Notes: generated by a model from the letters alone, not told the origin. 64,000 nt of DNA from Alphaproteobacteria bacterium (GCA_020852655.1 JADZAI010000054.1:1-64000), one strand, 5' to 3'. Counted from the stretch's first letter, positions 1-8,551 are shown. Translations and numbers: made by a program.

Positions 1-49
1 CAACACGAAAACCCATTCTGATCACTGACCCACGGTCACTGATCACTGG

Positions 50-126
<77 letters not shown>

Positions 127-466
127 ATATCTCAAAGCATACCCAACCACCACCAAACGGCCACGGAGAACCAAACCCGGGGCCACCGCACGTCGCAAAC
201 ACGCTGCTCGCACTCCGACGCCAGCTTTCCTGGTACGGAGACTTTGGCGCTTACGCGATCGCCGCATGTACGGACGAGCGTGGTGATCGCGATGTCATCT
301 GCCTTACGTGATCGCGAGCAAGACAGGGCCCGGGCAGGGCTGTTGCCGGCAATGTGATCGGCATGACCGCCCACCGGAGCCCTCCAAGGGAACCTCGCGG
401 CCTGTGCCGGCGTCTCTGCGATGCTACACTCCCATGGACGGCCCGGAGCGGCCGATGGAGGACATC
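127..466. other. Intergenic region without a recognisable gene
   Basis: About 340 bases between the initiator tRNA and a small exported protein. No open frame here has a convincing start, ribosome-binding site or family resemblance. The only structure I see is a 10-base direct repeat, GTGATCGCGA, at 283-292 and 308-317, with a related CTTACGCGATCGC at 250-262. A GCTACACT at about 423 could be a -10 element for the following gene, but no matching -35 is obvious. Confidence 0.5.
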
Positions 467-856
467 ATGATTGCGACGCGCGCTCTTCTGGTTGCCGTGC
501 TCGGTGCCGTGCCTCTTCTCGGGCCGGCGCAGGCCGGCGAGGCTGAACCGGTCGCGGGCTACACGCGGACCGGCGAGACGGAGAACTGCCTCCAGGCGCA
601 CAATATCCAGCAGTCGCGCATCCTCGATGCCGACACGATCCTGTTCGAGATGTCGGGCGGCGACCGCTATCTCAGCGAGACCGAGGGCTGCCACCTGCAC
701 AAGACCTACACGCTCAGCTACGACGCCACGATCAACCAGCTTTGCACGACGACGATCGTTACCCTGCTCGACATGGGCGGCGGCGGGCCGCAGCAGGTCG
801 GCAGTTGCGGCCTCGGCAAATTCCAGAAGCTGGCCAAGGCCGCGCCGGCGCCCTGA
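467..856 (+). CDS. Small exported protein of unknown function
   Basis: A 129-residue protein starting at ATG 467, chosen because GGAGGA at about 456-461 sits just upstream. The N-terminus (MIATRALLVAVLGAVPLL, then AQAG) is a standard Sec signal peptide with likely cleavage after AQA. The mature part has four cysteines (in NCLQ, GCHL, LCTT and SCGL), consistent with two disulfides in the periplasm. I do not recognise a family. It stands alone between the tRNA and the acyltransferase and has no obvious operon partner. Confidence 0.75.
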   Translation: MIATRALLVAVLGAVPLLGPAQAGEAEPVAGYTRTGETENCLQAHNIQQSRILDADTILFEMSGGDRYLSETEGCHLHKTYTLSYDATINQLCTTTIVTLLDMGGGGPQQVGSCGLGKFQKLAKAAPAP

Positions 857-957
857 GACGGCAGGCGCTCCGCGGCGCGCCCACCCGCGCTTTTGGCTGG
901 AGGAGGTCGCGTTTCTTCCGCGAGCAGCGCTCCGAAGTACCGCGTTACGGGGACGGT

Positions 958-1052
958 GCCATGGTGAGGCGCGCGACCGCGTAGCAGTCGGGCCTCACGC
1001 AAATCCTGTCGTGGGTGGTTCGAGGCTCGCGGTGCTCGCTCCTCACCATGGC
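958..1052. repeat. Pair of inverted intergenic repeat elements with 12-bp terminal arms
   Basis: GCCATGGTGAGG at 958-969 is a perfect inverted copy of CCTCACCATGGC at 1041-1052, 71 bases apart. The right half (about 1018-1051) contains GAGGCTCGC and GCGAGC-type segments matching the element at 48175-48221 in reverse orientation; the left half is a more diverged copy. Together they look like two head-to-head copies of a mobile palindromic repeat between the exported protein and the acyltransferase gene. Confidence 0.65.
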
Positions 1053-1141
1053 AAAGTCCGGTGGTTGGATTCAGGGGCAAGACCTGGGCCCAGCCGCGCC
1101 AGCGCCGCAATTTGGCAATCTCTCGGCGGCACAATGGCGCG

Positions 1142-1921
1142 ATGCGCAGTCTCGCCTTTGCCGGCGCCTATTGGGTGCTGTCCTTCGTCTACGCGATCCT
1201 CGCCGCGTTCAGCGCGCTGGCGCCGGGGCGGCGGGCGACGCAGTGGATCATCCGCCGCTATGTCCGCCGCATGGTGCAGGCGCTGCGGCTCTTCGCCGGC
1301 GTCAAGATCGAAGCGCGCGGCCGTGACCGCGTTCCATCAGGCGCCTTCATCGTCGCCTCGAAGCATCAGAGCTGGGGCGACGGCTATGCCACCTACAACC
1401 AGTTCGACGACCTCGCCTTCGTCACCGGCGACCACCTGGAGAAAATGCCGCTGCTCGGCCCGGTGCTGCGCAAGCTCGGCGCCATCGTCGTCAATAGCTG
1501 CGGCGGGCACGAGGCGCGCGCCGCGCTCCAGGAACGCGCCGCCGATGCGCATCGCGCCGGGCGCCGCATCCTGATCTTCCCGGAAGGCGCGCTGGCTCCG
1601 GTCGGGCAGAAATACCGCTACCGCTCCGGCGTCTGGCACATGTATCGCGACTTCAACCTGCCGGTCGTGCCGCTGGCGACCAATCTCGGCCTGTTCTGGC
1701 CGGCCAAGGGCTGGCGCAAGACCCCCGGCACCGCGACGCTCGCCTTCCTCGAACCCATCCCGCCGGGCCTCGACAAGGACGCATTCATGGCCCGCCTCGA
1801 GAAGGCGATCGAGACGAAGACCGCCGAACTCGTCGCCGAAGCGACCGGCCGGGCGCCCGTCGCGGCGACCGAGATACCGTTCCCGGATGCGGTGCCGGCC
1901 GCCGCAACGCCGCCGGGCTAG
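1142..1921 (+). CDS. Lysophospholipid / 1-acyl-glycerol-3-phosphate acyltransferase (PlsC family)
   Basis: A 259-residue protein that should acylate lysophosphatidate or a related lysolipid at the inner membrane. The catalytic HX4D motif is HQSWGD (about residue 73), followed by a phosphate-binding FPEGA motif and a VVPLATNLG block, in the usual PlsC order. An N-terminal hydrophobic helix (AYWVLSFVYAILAAF) anchors it. I chose ATG 1142 because the anchor helix begins immediately after it; an in-frame start at 1061 would add a low-complexity stretch. The exact lyso-substrate cannot be told. It stands 56 bases before the next gene, which may be co-transcribed. Confidence 0.9.
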   Translation: MRSLAFAGAYWVLSFVYAILAAFSALAPGRRATQWIIRRYVRRMVQALRLFAGVKIEARGRDRVPSGAFIVASKHQSWGDGYATYNQFDDLAFVTGDHLEKMPLLGPVLRKLGAIVVNSCGGHEARAALQERAADAHRAGRRILIFPEGALAPVGQKYRYRSGVWHMYRDFNLPVVPLATNLGLFWPAKGWRKTPGTATLAFLEPIPPGLDKDAFMARLEKAIETKTAELVAEATGRAPVAATEIPFPDAVPAAATPPG

Positions 1922-1977
1922 ATGCGTTGCATCGCCCGCGGGTGGCCTTCGCCCGCGGATCGGGGTCAGATCGCCGC

Positions 1978-2484
1978 ATGACACGGACCGTCATCGTCAA
2001 CGACAAGATGCAGCACGGCTATCGCTACCGGCTCACCGCGCCGGCCGGCCGCAATTTCGATCCCGGCTTCACGCCCGACCTGACGCCGGAGGAGATGCTC
2101 CATCTCGGCATCTTCGGCGGCAAATACATGACCGACTGCGGCAAGGAATTTCCGAAGTCGTGGTTCGACCATGCCAGGCTCGCCGACGGGAAGCGCGATC
2201 CGAAGCTCAATTTCTTCGGCGTGAACGCCAGCCAGCCGCTGAAGGAATGGCGCCGCAAGGGCTGGATCTGCGAGGACGATCCGCGCGGCTGGTTCCAGTG
2301 GTATTGCCGCTATTATATGGGCCGCCGCATGCCCGATGAGGACGCGCGCCAGATCGGCCGCTGGAAGGCGATCCGCCGCCACGTCGCCCAGGTGAAGAAG
2401 GCCTGCGATCCCGGTGACATCTTCTGCCGCCGCCGCCAGCGCCAAGCCCTCCTGCACTGGGCCTATGACAGCCGGAAGATTTAG
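1978..2484 (+). CDS. Conserved uncharacterised soluble protein, 168 aa
   Basis: The protein begins MTRTVIVNDKMQHGYRY and carries FGGKYMTDC and a tryptophan/arginine-rich segment (EWRRKGWICEDDPRGWFQW). I have an impression of similar proteins in diverse bacteria but know no named domain. It is basic and rich in W, R, Y and C, lacks a signal peptide or membrane helix, and ends with CRRRQRQALLHW, which suggests nucleic-acid or cofactor contact, though that is only inference. The start at ATG 1978 has a weak GGGGT upstream. It follows the acyltransferase on the same strand. Confidence 0.75.
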   Translation: MTRTVIVNDKMQHGYRYRLTAPAGRNFDPGFTPDLTPEEMLHLGIFGGKYMTDCGKEFPKSWFDHARLADGKRDPKLNFFGVNASQPLKEWRRKGWICEDDPRGWFQWYCRYYMGRRMPDEDARQIGRWKAIRRHVAQVKKACDPGDIFCRRRQRQALLHWAYDSRKI

Positions 2485-2510
2485 GGGCCCGTCTCACTTC
2501 GGCGCTTTAC

Positions 2511-2555
2511 GCCACGCCCCCTCCACCGCGCGAAGCGTGGTGGAGGGGGCGTGGC
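2511..2555. repeat. Perfect 17-bp intergenic hairpin (extends to 21 bp with one wobble)
   Basis: Arms GCCACGCCCCCTCCACC (2511-2527) and its exact complement (2539-2555). The inner bases GCGC/GCGT also pair through one G-T wobble, leaving a GAA loop. No T-tract follows, so an intrinsic terminator is doubtful; it could still end the transcript from the 168-aa protein gene by Rho-linked means. Its perfection suggests a dispersed palindromic repeat. Confidence 0.7.
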
Positions 2556-2649
2556 TCGCGCCGACGCCAAATGGGAGTACCATGTGCCTCCAACGCTTCG
2601 GCCGTAACACCAACGGGCCAGGCGGCTTCACACGGGCGGGGAGGGCGCG

Positions 2650-3252
2650 ATGTACCACGACGGCAATCGGACTTTGCAGGATCGCTTCGGCTCGCGGCCG
2701 CTGGCCGACCGCCTGCTCCAGATCACCCACCGCACCGCGTTCACCGCCGACGACAGGGCCTTCATCGAGGCCCAGCCTTTCTTCTTCCTCGCGACCGCTT
2801 CTCCCGAAGGTGCGCCCGACTGCTCGTTCAAGGGCGGGGCGCCGGGCTTCGTGCGTGTCGTCGGCGACGACCGGCTGGTGTTCGCCGACTATGACGGCAA
2901 CGGCATGTTCAAGAGCCTTGGCAACATCGCCGCGAACCCGCAGGTCGGGCTGCTCTTCATGACGATGAGCGAGGCACCGAAGCGGCTCCGCGTGAACGGC
3001 CGCGCCGCGCTCGCCTTCGACGGCGACGAGCTCGACGGCTTCGCCGGCGGCCAGGTGCTGGTCCAGGTGACGGCCGAGCACATCTTCCCGAACTGCCCGC
3101 GCTACATCCCCGACGCCGTGGCCGGCACGCCGTCGGCCTATGTCCCCGAAGCGGGCGAACTGGCACGCGAGCCCGCCTGGAAGAGCTTCGGCGTATTCCA
3201 GGACGTCGTCCCGCCGCGCAGCCACCGTGCGGACCCGTCCAACGCAAAATAG
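2650..3252 (+). CDS. Pyridoxamine 5'-phosphate oxidase-like flavoprotein
   Basis: A 200-residue protein of the PNPOx-like FMN-binding split-barrel fold. The segment FFFLATASPEGAPDCSFKGG is the typical first strand pair, followed by LVFADYDGNGMFKSLGNI and ANPQVGLLFM, the usual FMN-phosphate and dimer-interface blocks. Members reduce or oxidise diverse substrates with FMN or F420; true PdxH activity is not supported because the PdxH C-terminal signature is absent. The start at ATG 2650 has GGGGAGGG directly upstream. It appears monocistronic, separated from its neighbour by the hairpin at 2511. Confidence 0.85.
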   Translation: MYHDGNRTLQDRFGSRPLADRLLQITHRTAFTADDRAFIEAQPFFFLATASPEGAPDCSFKGGAPGFVRVVGDDRLVFADYDGNGMFKSLGNIAANPQVGLLFMTMSEAPKRLRVNGRAALAFDGDELDGFAGGQVLVQVTAEHIFPNCPRYIPDAVAGTPSAYVPEAGELAREPAWKSFGVFQDVVPPRSHRADPSNAK

Positions 3253-3363
3253 TAGCGCCGCTCTGCCCGCGAACCCGGACCGCGCTCTAGGCGCGCGGGC
3301 GCGTCTGCGCTAAGGCGGATCGCAAGGGCCGTCCAAAGAGTGCCCGCCAGACGGGAGGCTCAG

Positions 3364-4692
3364 GTGACGACTGTGGATCAATCCGCGCCCGCGGCGCGCG
3401 GCGCCGACGCGTATTCGCCGGCCTACCGCACCTATATCCTGGTGCTGCTGACCTCGGTCTACGTCACCAACTATGCCGACCGCTCGATCCTCACGACGCT
3501 GACCGAGCCCATCAAGCACGAGTTCGGCCTGTCGGATCAGCTCATGGGCATGATGGGCGGCGTCGCCTTCGCCATCTTCTACACGACCGCCGGCCTGCCG
3601 ATGGCGCTGCTCGCCGACCGCATGAACCGCACGCGGATCATGGCGGTGGCGGCGGCGACCTGGTCGCTCTTCACCACGCTCTGCGGCTTCGTCACCAATG
3701 CCTGGCAGCTCTTCTTCGCCCGCATCGGCGTCGGCATCGGCGAGGCGGGCGGCTCGCCCCCGGCCCACGCGATCGTCTCCGACCTGTTCGAGCCCCGGAA
3801 GCGCGCCACCGCGCTGTCGATCTATGCGCTGGGCGTTCCCATCGGCTTCGCCGTCGGCAGCTTCATCGGCGCGCCGGTCGCCGAGCACTGGGGCTGGCGC
3901 ACCGCCTTCCTCGTCCTCGGCATTCCCGGCCTCGTGCTGAGCGCGCTGGTCTGGCTGACGGTGCGCGAGCCGCGCCGCGGCCTCTCCGACCCGCCGGAGG
4001 TGGCGCGGGCCCGCGCCGCCGCCACGGCGGAGGCCCCGGCGCTCGGCACGGTGCTGCGCTTCATGCTGTCGCAGAAGGCGCTCGTGCACATGATCGCCGG
4101 CGCGACCATCGTCACCATCGTCGGCTATGCCGGCGTCAACTGGAACGCCGCCTTCCTGATGCGCTCGCACGGCTTCACGCTGTCGCAGGCCGGCTTCTAT
4201 CTCGGCATGGTGGCGATCTTCGCCAGCACCGCCGGCACCTTCATCGGCGGCATCCTCGCCGACCAGCTCGGCAAGCGCGACCGCCGCTGGAACACCTGGA
4301 TCGTCGCACTCTTCTACGCGATCTGCCTGCCGGTCAGCATCCTCGCCTTCTCGACCGACGACACCGCGCTGGTCGTCTGGCTGCTGCCGATCCCGACCTT
4401 CGTGGCCGGCGTCTATCTCGGGCCGACCTTCGCGATGACGCAGAATCTGGTGGGCCTGCGCATGCGGGCGCTCGCCTCGGCCATCCTGCTCTTCATCATC
4501 AACCTCGTGGGGATGAGCATCGGCCCCTGGCTCGCCGGCTTCCTCAGCGACATGTTCCGGGAGGAGTACGGCCAGCACGCGCTGCGCCACGCGCTCTTCC
4601 TGCTCGCTTTCCTGAACATCTGGGGCATCGCCCACTATGCGCTCGCCGGCCGCGACCTCGTCGCCGGCTACGACCGCGCCGCCCGCAACTGA
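3364..4692 (+). CDS. MFS transporter, spinster-like
   Basis: A 12-helix major facilitator of 442 residues. The N-terminus TNYADRSILTTL and the GEAGGSPPAHAIVSDLF block after helix 4 are typical of spinster-type carriers, and LADRMNRTRI is the loop 2-3 motif. The central loop holds the expected charged stretch between two six-helix halves. I prefer GTG 3364, which follows GGGAGG by about 5 bases, over an in-frame GTG at 3340. The substrate is unknown; relatives are guessed to move lipids, sugars or organic acids. It converges on the sensor protein gene with only 15 bases between. Confidence 0.88.
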   Translation: MTTVDQSAPAARGADAYSPAYRTYILVLLTSVYVTNYADRSILTTLTEPIKHEFGLSDQLMGMMGGVAFAIFYTTAGLPMALLADRMNRTRIMAVAAATWSLFTTLCGFVTNAWQLFFARIGVGIGEAGGSPPAHAIVSDLFEPRKRATALSIYALGVPIGFAVGSFIGAPVAEHWGWRTAFLVLGIPGLVLSALVWLTVREPRRGLSDPPEVARARAAATAEAPALGTVLRFMLSQKALVHMIAGATIVTIVGYAGVNWNAAFLMRSHGFTLSQAGFYLGMVAIFASTAGTFIGGILADQLGKRDRRWNTWIVALFYAICLPVSILAFSTDDTALVVWLLPIPTFVAGVYLGPTFAMTQNLVGLRMRALASAILLFIINLVGMSIGPWLAGFLSDMFREEYGQHALRHALFLLAFLNIWGIAHYALAGRDLVAGYDRAARN

Positions 4693-4707
4693 CGGCGGCG
4701 CCTCTGC

Positions 4708-5610
4708 CTAAATCCGGACCAGCGTCGCCTCGGCGTAGCGGGCGTGGAGGCCGCTCAGGGCCTTCATCAGGTGCAGCAGCACGAAGAAGAGCAGGAAGCC
4801 CACTACCATCATCACGCCCATGCCGAGCGGCGTGTCGGCGAAGCGGTCGATCGCCGGCGACAGGAAGATGACGTTGCGGCCGACGATCGCCTCGATGAAG
4901 GGTCCCGTCACCAGGCCCACCGAAAGGGTAAGGCCCACCACCGCGATCACGAAATAGGCGACGCCCAGCGGAAGCTGGAGCACCATGTAGAACATCGTCG
5001 ACCATGTCCGCGCATCGGTCAGCATCGCGCGGATGCGCGGCCACACGCCGGTGATCCGGCGTTCCTCGGTCGGCAGGCGGCGCGGCATGCGCTTGCCCAG
5101 CAGCGTCTCGACGATGCGGCCCTCCAGCAGCGCGATCAGCCGGCACGAGGCGATGAAGAGCAGCGTGAACGGCACGCCGATGATCAGCACCGCAAGGCCG
5201 GCCGACAGCGACACCCCGGTCACCACCCAGGTGAAATAGGCGATGCCGATCGGCAGGGCGAGCAGGGCATAGAGCAGCCCGCCATAGGCCTGCGGGTCGA
5301 AGGCGATCGAGAAGAAACCCTTGCCCCGCGTGCGCTCGGCCCGGACATGGCGGCGCTCGAAGCGCGTCTCGACCGCGCGATACTCCGCCGCCACCTCCTG
5401 CGGCGTCCCGAACGAGCGCACCACGCGGGCCAGGATTTCCGATTCCGGCTTGTAGGAGCCGAGCGAGACCTCCTCGCGGAGATAGTCCTCGGCATCGGCC
5501 AGCGCGTCCTGGATGAGCGCCGGGGTTGCCCCCTCCAGCGCCGCGCGGAGCTGGCGCAGATAGTCGTCGACGGTGCGGGGCGCGCTGTGTCCGGTGGCCA
5601 TCGGGGTCAT
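4708..5610 (-). CDS. HAAS plus duplicated Sensor-domain membrane protein
   Basis: A 300-residue membrane protein. Residues about 13-85 resemble the HAAS signalling domain usually found beside PadR regulators (VDDYLRQLRAALEG, then LREEVSLG). The rest has two copies of a membrane unit: residues 105-140 and 199-234 align at D-x-x-x-(Y/W), LP-(I/L)-G-(I/V)-AYF and the G-x-(S/T)-LS-x-GL strands, with hydrophobic helices after each, as in the putative Sensor family. The start ATG overlaps the stop of the PadR gene by 4 bases (ATGA), so the two are translated together. It probably senses a membrane signal and influences PadR; no enzymatic motif is visible. Confidence 0.8.
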   Translation of the reverse strand: MTPMATGHSAPRTVDDYLRQLRAALEGATPALIQDALADAEDYLREEVSLGSYKPESEILARVVRSFGTPQEVAAEYRAVETRFERRHVRAERTRGKGFFSIAFDPQAYGGLLYALLALPIGIAYFTWVVTGVSLSAGLAVLIIGVPFTLLFIASCRLIALLEGRIVETLLGKRMPRRLPTEERRITGVWPRIRAMLTDARTWSTMFYMVLQLPLGVAYFVIAVVGLTLSVGLVTGPFIEAIVGRNVIFLSPAIDRFADTPLGMGVMMVVGFLLFFVLLHLMKALSGLHARYAEATLVRI

Positions 5611-5996
5611 GGGCGTTGGCTTTCTGCGGCCGCCGCGGCGGCGCGGATGACGAGATGGGCGCTGCGCCAGCGTTCCTGGGCGAGCGCCAGGAACGCCTTG
5701 CCGCGCGGCGTGATGACGAAGGTGCGGCCCGCGCGGTCGCCGTCGCTGGCCGGCTGGATCGCGCCGTCGAATTCCAGCTCGTGCAGCACGGCGTAGAGCG
5801 TCGCGTGCTTGAACGGCAGCACCGGCTCGCCGGCGATCTCGGCGGCCCGGGCGATGCGCCGGAGCAGATCGCGCGCCGAGCCGCGGCCCTCGGCCTTCAG
5901 ATTGGCCAGCACCGCCAGCGCGGCGGTCTCGGCCTCGAAGCCGCCGGAGTCGAGCAGCGCATGGGCCGCCGATATGCGATGGGAGGACTCGTTCAT
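5607..5996 (-). CDS. PadR-family transcriptional regulator
   Basis: A 129-residue winged-helix protein starting at MNESSHRISAAHALL. LPFKHATLYAVLHELEFDGAI is the PadR recognition helix and wing (compare the common GTLYPLLHRLE), and RTFVITPRGKAFLAL is the wing plus the start of the dimerisation helix. It lacks the longer C-terminal domain of PadR-s2 proteins. The first gene of a two-gene operon with the HAAS/Sensor protein, overlapping it by 4 bases. Divergent from the dehydratase gene with 73 bases between, so it may repress both directions; no clear operator dyad was spotted. Confidence 0.85.
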   Translation of the reverse strand: MNESSHRISAAHALLDSGGFEAETAALAVLANLKAEGRGSARDLLRRIARAAEIAGEPVLPFKHATLYAVLHELEFDGAIQPASDGDRAGRTFVITPRGKAFLALAQERWRSAHLVIRAAAAAAESQRP

Positions 5997-6069
5997 CTCA
6001 CACGATCTTGACCCGCGCCGCCGTCCGCCGTCTGTCATCGCCGTCACACGCCGGTTCGGACCCGAAATC

Positions 6070-7014
6070 ATGAAGCCCGTCCCCACCCTAGACGACGTCC
6101 GCGCCGCGGCCCGGCGCCTGCGCGGGATAGCGACGCTGACCCCGTTGCTGCCCGACCGCGTCCTCAGCGAAAGGCTGGACCGGCCGGTCTTCGTCAAGGC
6201 CGAGTGCCTTCAGCTCACCGGCTCGTTCAAGGTCCGCGGCGCCTATAACCGCATCGCGGCGCTCGAACCGGCCGAGCGCGCCCGGGGCGTCGTCGCTTTC
6301 TCCAGCGGCAACCACGCGCAGGGCGTCGCCGCCGCGGCGCGGATGTTCGCCATCCCCGCCGCCATCGTCATGCCGTCCGACGCCCCCGCCGCCAAGATCG
6401 CGGGCACGCGGAGCTGGGGCGCCGAGACCGTGCTCTACGACCGCGAGACCCAGAGCCGCGAGCGGCTGGCGGCCGAACTGGCGGTGGCCCGCGGCGCGAC
6501 CCTCATCCCGTCCTTCGACGACCCGCATGTGATCGCGGGGCAGGGTACCGCAGGCCTCGAGATCGCGCAGCAGGTCGCGGCCCGCGGCCTTGTCCTCGGC
6601 ACCGTCGTGACGCCCCTCGGCGGCGGCGGCCTCGCCAGCGGCCTCGGCCTGGCGCTCCAGGCGGCGGCGCCCGCGGCGCGTCTCTACGGCGTCGAGCCGG
6701 AGGGGTTCGACGATGCCCGCCGCTCGCTCGCGGCCGGACGAATCATCAGCAATGCCCGCAAGGGCGGCTCGCGTCAGGACGCCCTCCTGACCCCGGAGAT
6801 TTCCGACCTCACCTTCACCCTGCTGAAGCGGCTCGCCGCCGGCCTCCTCACCGCCACCGACGACGAGGCGACTGCGGCGCAGGCCCACGCCGCCGCCGTC
6901 CTCAAGCTGATCGCCGAGCCCGGTGGGGCGGCGGCGCTGGCGGCCGCGCTGCACGGCAAGCTGCCGGCGGGGGAGGGCGCCCTGGTGATCGTCCTCTCCG
7001 GCGGCAACGCCTGA
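6070..7014 (+). CDS. Threonine/serine dehydratase-like PLP enzyme
   Basis: A 314-residue fold-type II PLP enzyme. SFKVRGA (about residue 50) holds the Schiff-base lysine, FSSGNHAQGVA binds the substrate carboxylate and cofactor, and the glycine-rich loop PLGGGGLASG grips the PLP phosphate. The length fits catabolic dehydratases and serine/threonine racemases without the ACT regulatory domain of biosynthetic IlvA. Which of those reactions it performs cannot be settled from motifs. The ATG at 6070 matches the typical family N-terminus. It is divergent from padR. Confidence 0.88.
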   Translation: MKPVPTLDDVRAAARRLRGIATLTPLLPDRVLSERLDRPVFVKAECLQLTGSFKVRGAYNRIAALEPAERARGVVAFSSGNHAQGVAAAARMFAIPAAIVMPSDAPAAKIAGTRSWGAETVLYDRETQSRERLAAELAVARGATLIPSFDDPHVIAGQGTAGLEIAQQVAARGLVLGTVVTPLGGGGLASGLGLALQAAAPAARLYGVEPEGFDDARRSLAAGRIISNARKGGSRQDALLTPEISDLTFTLLKRLAAGLLTATDDEATAAQAHAAAVLKLIAEPGGAAALAAALHGKLPAGEGALVIVLSGGNA

Positions 7015-7154
7015 GCCGGCGCCGTCTCCTGGGTACCGCGTCACATTCGGCCCGCTTTGCAGTCCGACTTGCGGCGTTCTGACGCACCCTACGTAGAATC
7101 CCCTTGGCCCGCATGCCCGGTTTCGCGCTATGACTCGTGTCACGGGACGTTGCG

Positions 7155-7178
7155 GCGCGCCGGCCATGGCTGGCGCGC
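7155..7178. promoter_or_regulatory. Near-perfect GC dyad upstream of an exported protein gene
   Basis: Two 11-base arms, GCGCGCCGGCC and GGCTGGCGCGC, flank AT with one mismatch. It ends 28 bases before the start codon at 7207. The 2-base centre favours a protein-binding palindrome over an RNA hairpin. No known regulator can be assigned. Confidence 0.35.
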
Positions 7179-7206
7179 TCCACCTACGCGTTCGAAGGGA
7201 GAGTTC

Positions 7207-7818
7207 ATGTCGAAGCTGAAGTCAGTATTGGGTGCGGCCGCGATGGCCCTCGTCATGGCGGCCGGCGTCGCTACCGCGGAAGGCGGACTGCCGAGCCTCG
7301 CCGGTCCGAAGGCGCCCGCGGGTGCCGTCAACGTGCAGATGCTGGTCAAGACCGATACCGGCTACATGCTGGGCAGCCCGGAAGGCTGGACGGTGATCAC
7401 GCCCGACGGGCTGGACTATGTCTTCCTCGCCCAGGACGGCTCGTCCTTCTGCCTCTCGAACAGCGCCGTCGTTCCCGACCTCGCCGGCATCTCGAACGGC
7501 GACCTCCAGACCGCGCTGTCGGCGCCGCTCGGCGAGCAGTTCTGGGATTCCAACTTCTTCGACGGCATGGCCAACAAGAAGTATCTGCATATCGGCGCCG
7601 ACACCCAGCATCCGGGCGGCTGGCCGGTCCAGACGGTCGAGGCGCAGGCCGATGTCGACATCGACGGCCGCACCATCCCGGCGACGATCGCCGGCATCAT
7701 GTCGTTCAAGTCGTCGACGGTCTATCAGGTGATGTGCATCGCCCCGACCGCCGGCTACGAGGCGGCGAAGCCGGCCTTCAGCGCGGTGCTCCAGTCGTTC
7801 AAGATCACCAAGCCCTAG
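7207..7818 (+). CDS. Exported protein of unknown function, 203 aa
   Basis: Starts MSKLKSVLGAAAMALVMAAG with cleavage expected after VATA. A purine-rich GAAGGGAGAG precedes ATG 7207. The mature protein, about 180 residues, has a SPEGWTVITPDGLDYVFL stretch, one N-terminal and one C-terminal cysteine (SSFCLS, VMCIAP) and ends FSAVLQSFKITKP. This closing pattern is common in small periplasmic proteins resembling the PsbP/MOG1 fold, but the match is only by eye. It converges on and overlaps pcs by 14 bases. Confidence 0.75.
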   Translation: MSKLKSVLGAAAMALVMAAGVATAEGGLPSLAGPKAPAGAVNVQMLVKTDTGYMLGSPEGWTVITPDGLDYVFLAQDGSSFCLSNSAVVPDLAGISNGDLQTALSAPLGEQFWDSNFFDGMANKKYLHIGADTQHPGGWPVQTVEAQADVDIDGRTIPATIAGIMSFKSSTVYQVMCIAPTAGYEAAKPAFSAVLQSFKITKP

Positions 7819-8551
7819 CCAGGTAGCTCCGCACCGCGCACAGCCCCGTCACGTAGACCGTCGCGGTCCACCACAGGGCGAGCCAGGCTGCGGAGCCATC
7901 CCTGAAGATCACGATTGCGGCCGTCGCTGTCATCCAGGCAGCGACGGTCGCAAGCGTTAGGAGCCTCAAGGACCGCACCCGCACCGGGTGCACCGCGCGC
8001 AGCGAGGTGAAGGTCATGAGCCCGAGCACCAGCGTCACCCCCGCCGCGACCCACGGCGCCGCCGCGGTCACCGCAAAGCCCGCCGCGACCACGTTCCACA
8101 CCGCCGGGAAGCCGCGGAAGTCGGCATCGTCGGTCTTCATGTCGCGCCGCGCGAAGGTGTAGAGCGACGTGACCAGCACGAAGCCCGCGAGCGGGCGCGC
8201 GATCTCGGGCGGATAGACCGCCGTCGCCAGCAGCCACGCCACCGGCGCCACCACATAGGTCAGATAGTCGACCACCAGATCCAGGATCGCGCCGTCGATC
8301 CGCGGCAGCGCGTCTTCAACCGCCAGCCGGCGGGCCAGCGGCCCGTCCAGCCCGTCGACGATCAGCGCAATGCCGAGCCAGGTGAATGTCGCCGCCGTAT
8401 CGGCCCGCCATGCCGCCTCCAGCGCGAGGAAACCCAGCACCGCGCCCGACGCCGTCAGGGCATGCACCGCCCAGGCGGCGGCGCGGCGGGAGCGATGGGC
8501 GAGGGCGCCGGCGGCGGTCTGCGACATGCGAAAACTGTCCGCCGCCGTCAC
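7805..8551 (-). CDS. pcs: Phosphatidylcholine synthase
   Basis: A CDP-alcohol phosphatidyltransferase that condenses CDP-diacylglycerol with choline at the inner membrane. The first catalytic helix reads VDGLDGPLARR, followed by DLVVDYLTYV with the two C-terminal aspartates of the CDP-OH-P motif. Blocks specific to rhizobial Pcs are present: VHALTASGAVLGFL near the N-terminus, RDMKTDDADFRGFPAVWN, and HPVRVRSLR. About eight membrane helices. GTG 8551 gives 248 residues; ATG 8527 is an equally possible start. Predicts that the membrane contains phosphatidylcholine when choline is available. Confidence 0.87.
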   Translation of the reverse strand: MTAADSFRMSQTAAGALAHRSRRAAAWAVHALTASGAVLGFLALEAAWRADTAATFTWLGIALIVDGLDGPLARRLAVEDALPRIDGAILDLVVDYLTYVVAPVAWLLATAVYPPEIARPLAGFVLVTSLYTFARRDMKTDDADFRGFPAVWNVVAAGFAVTAAAPWVAAGVTLVLGLMTFTSLRAVHPVRVRSLRLLTLATVAAWMTATAAIVIFRDGSAAWLALWWTATVYVTGLCAVRSYLARAW

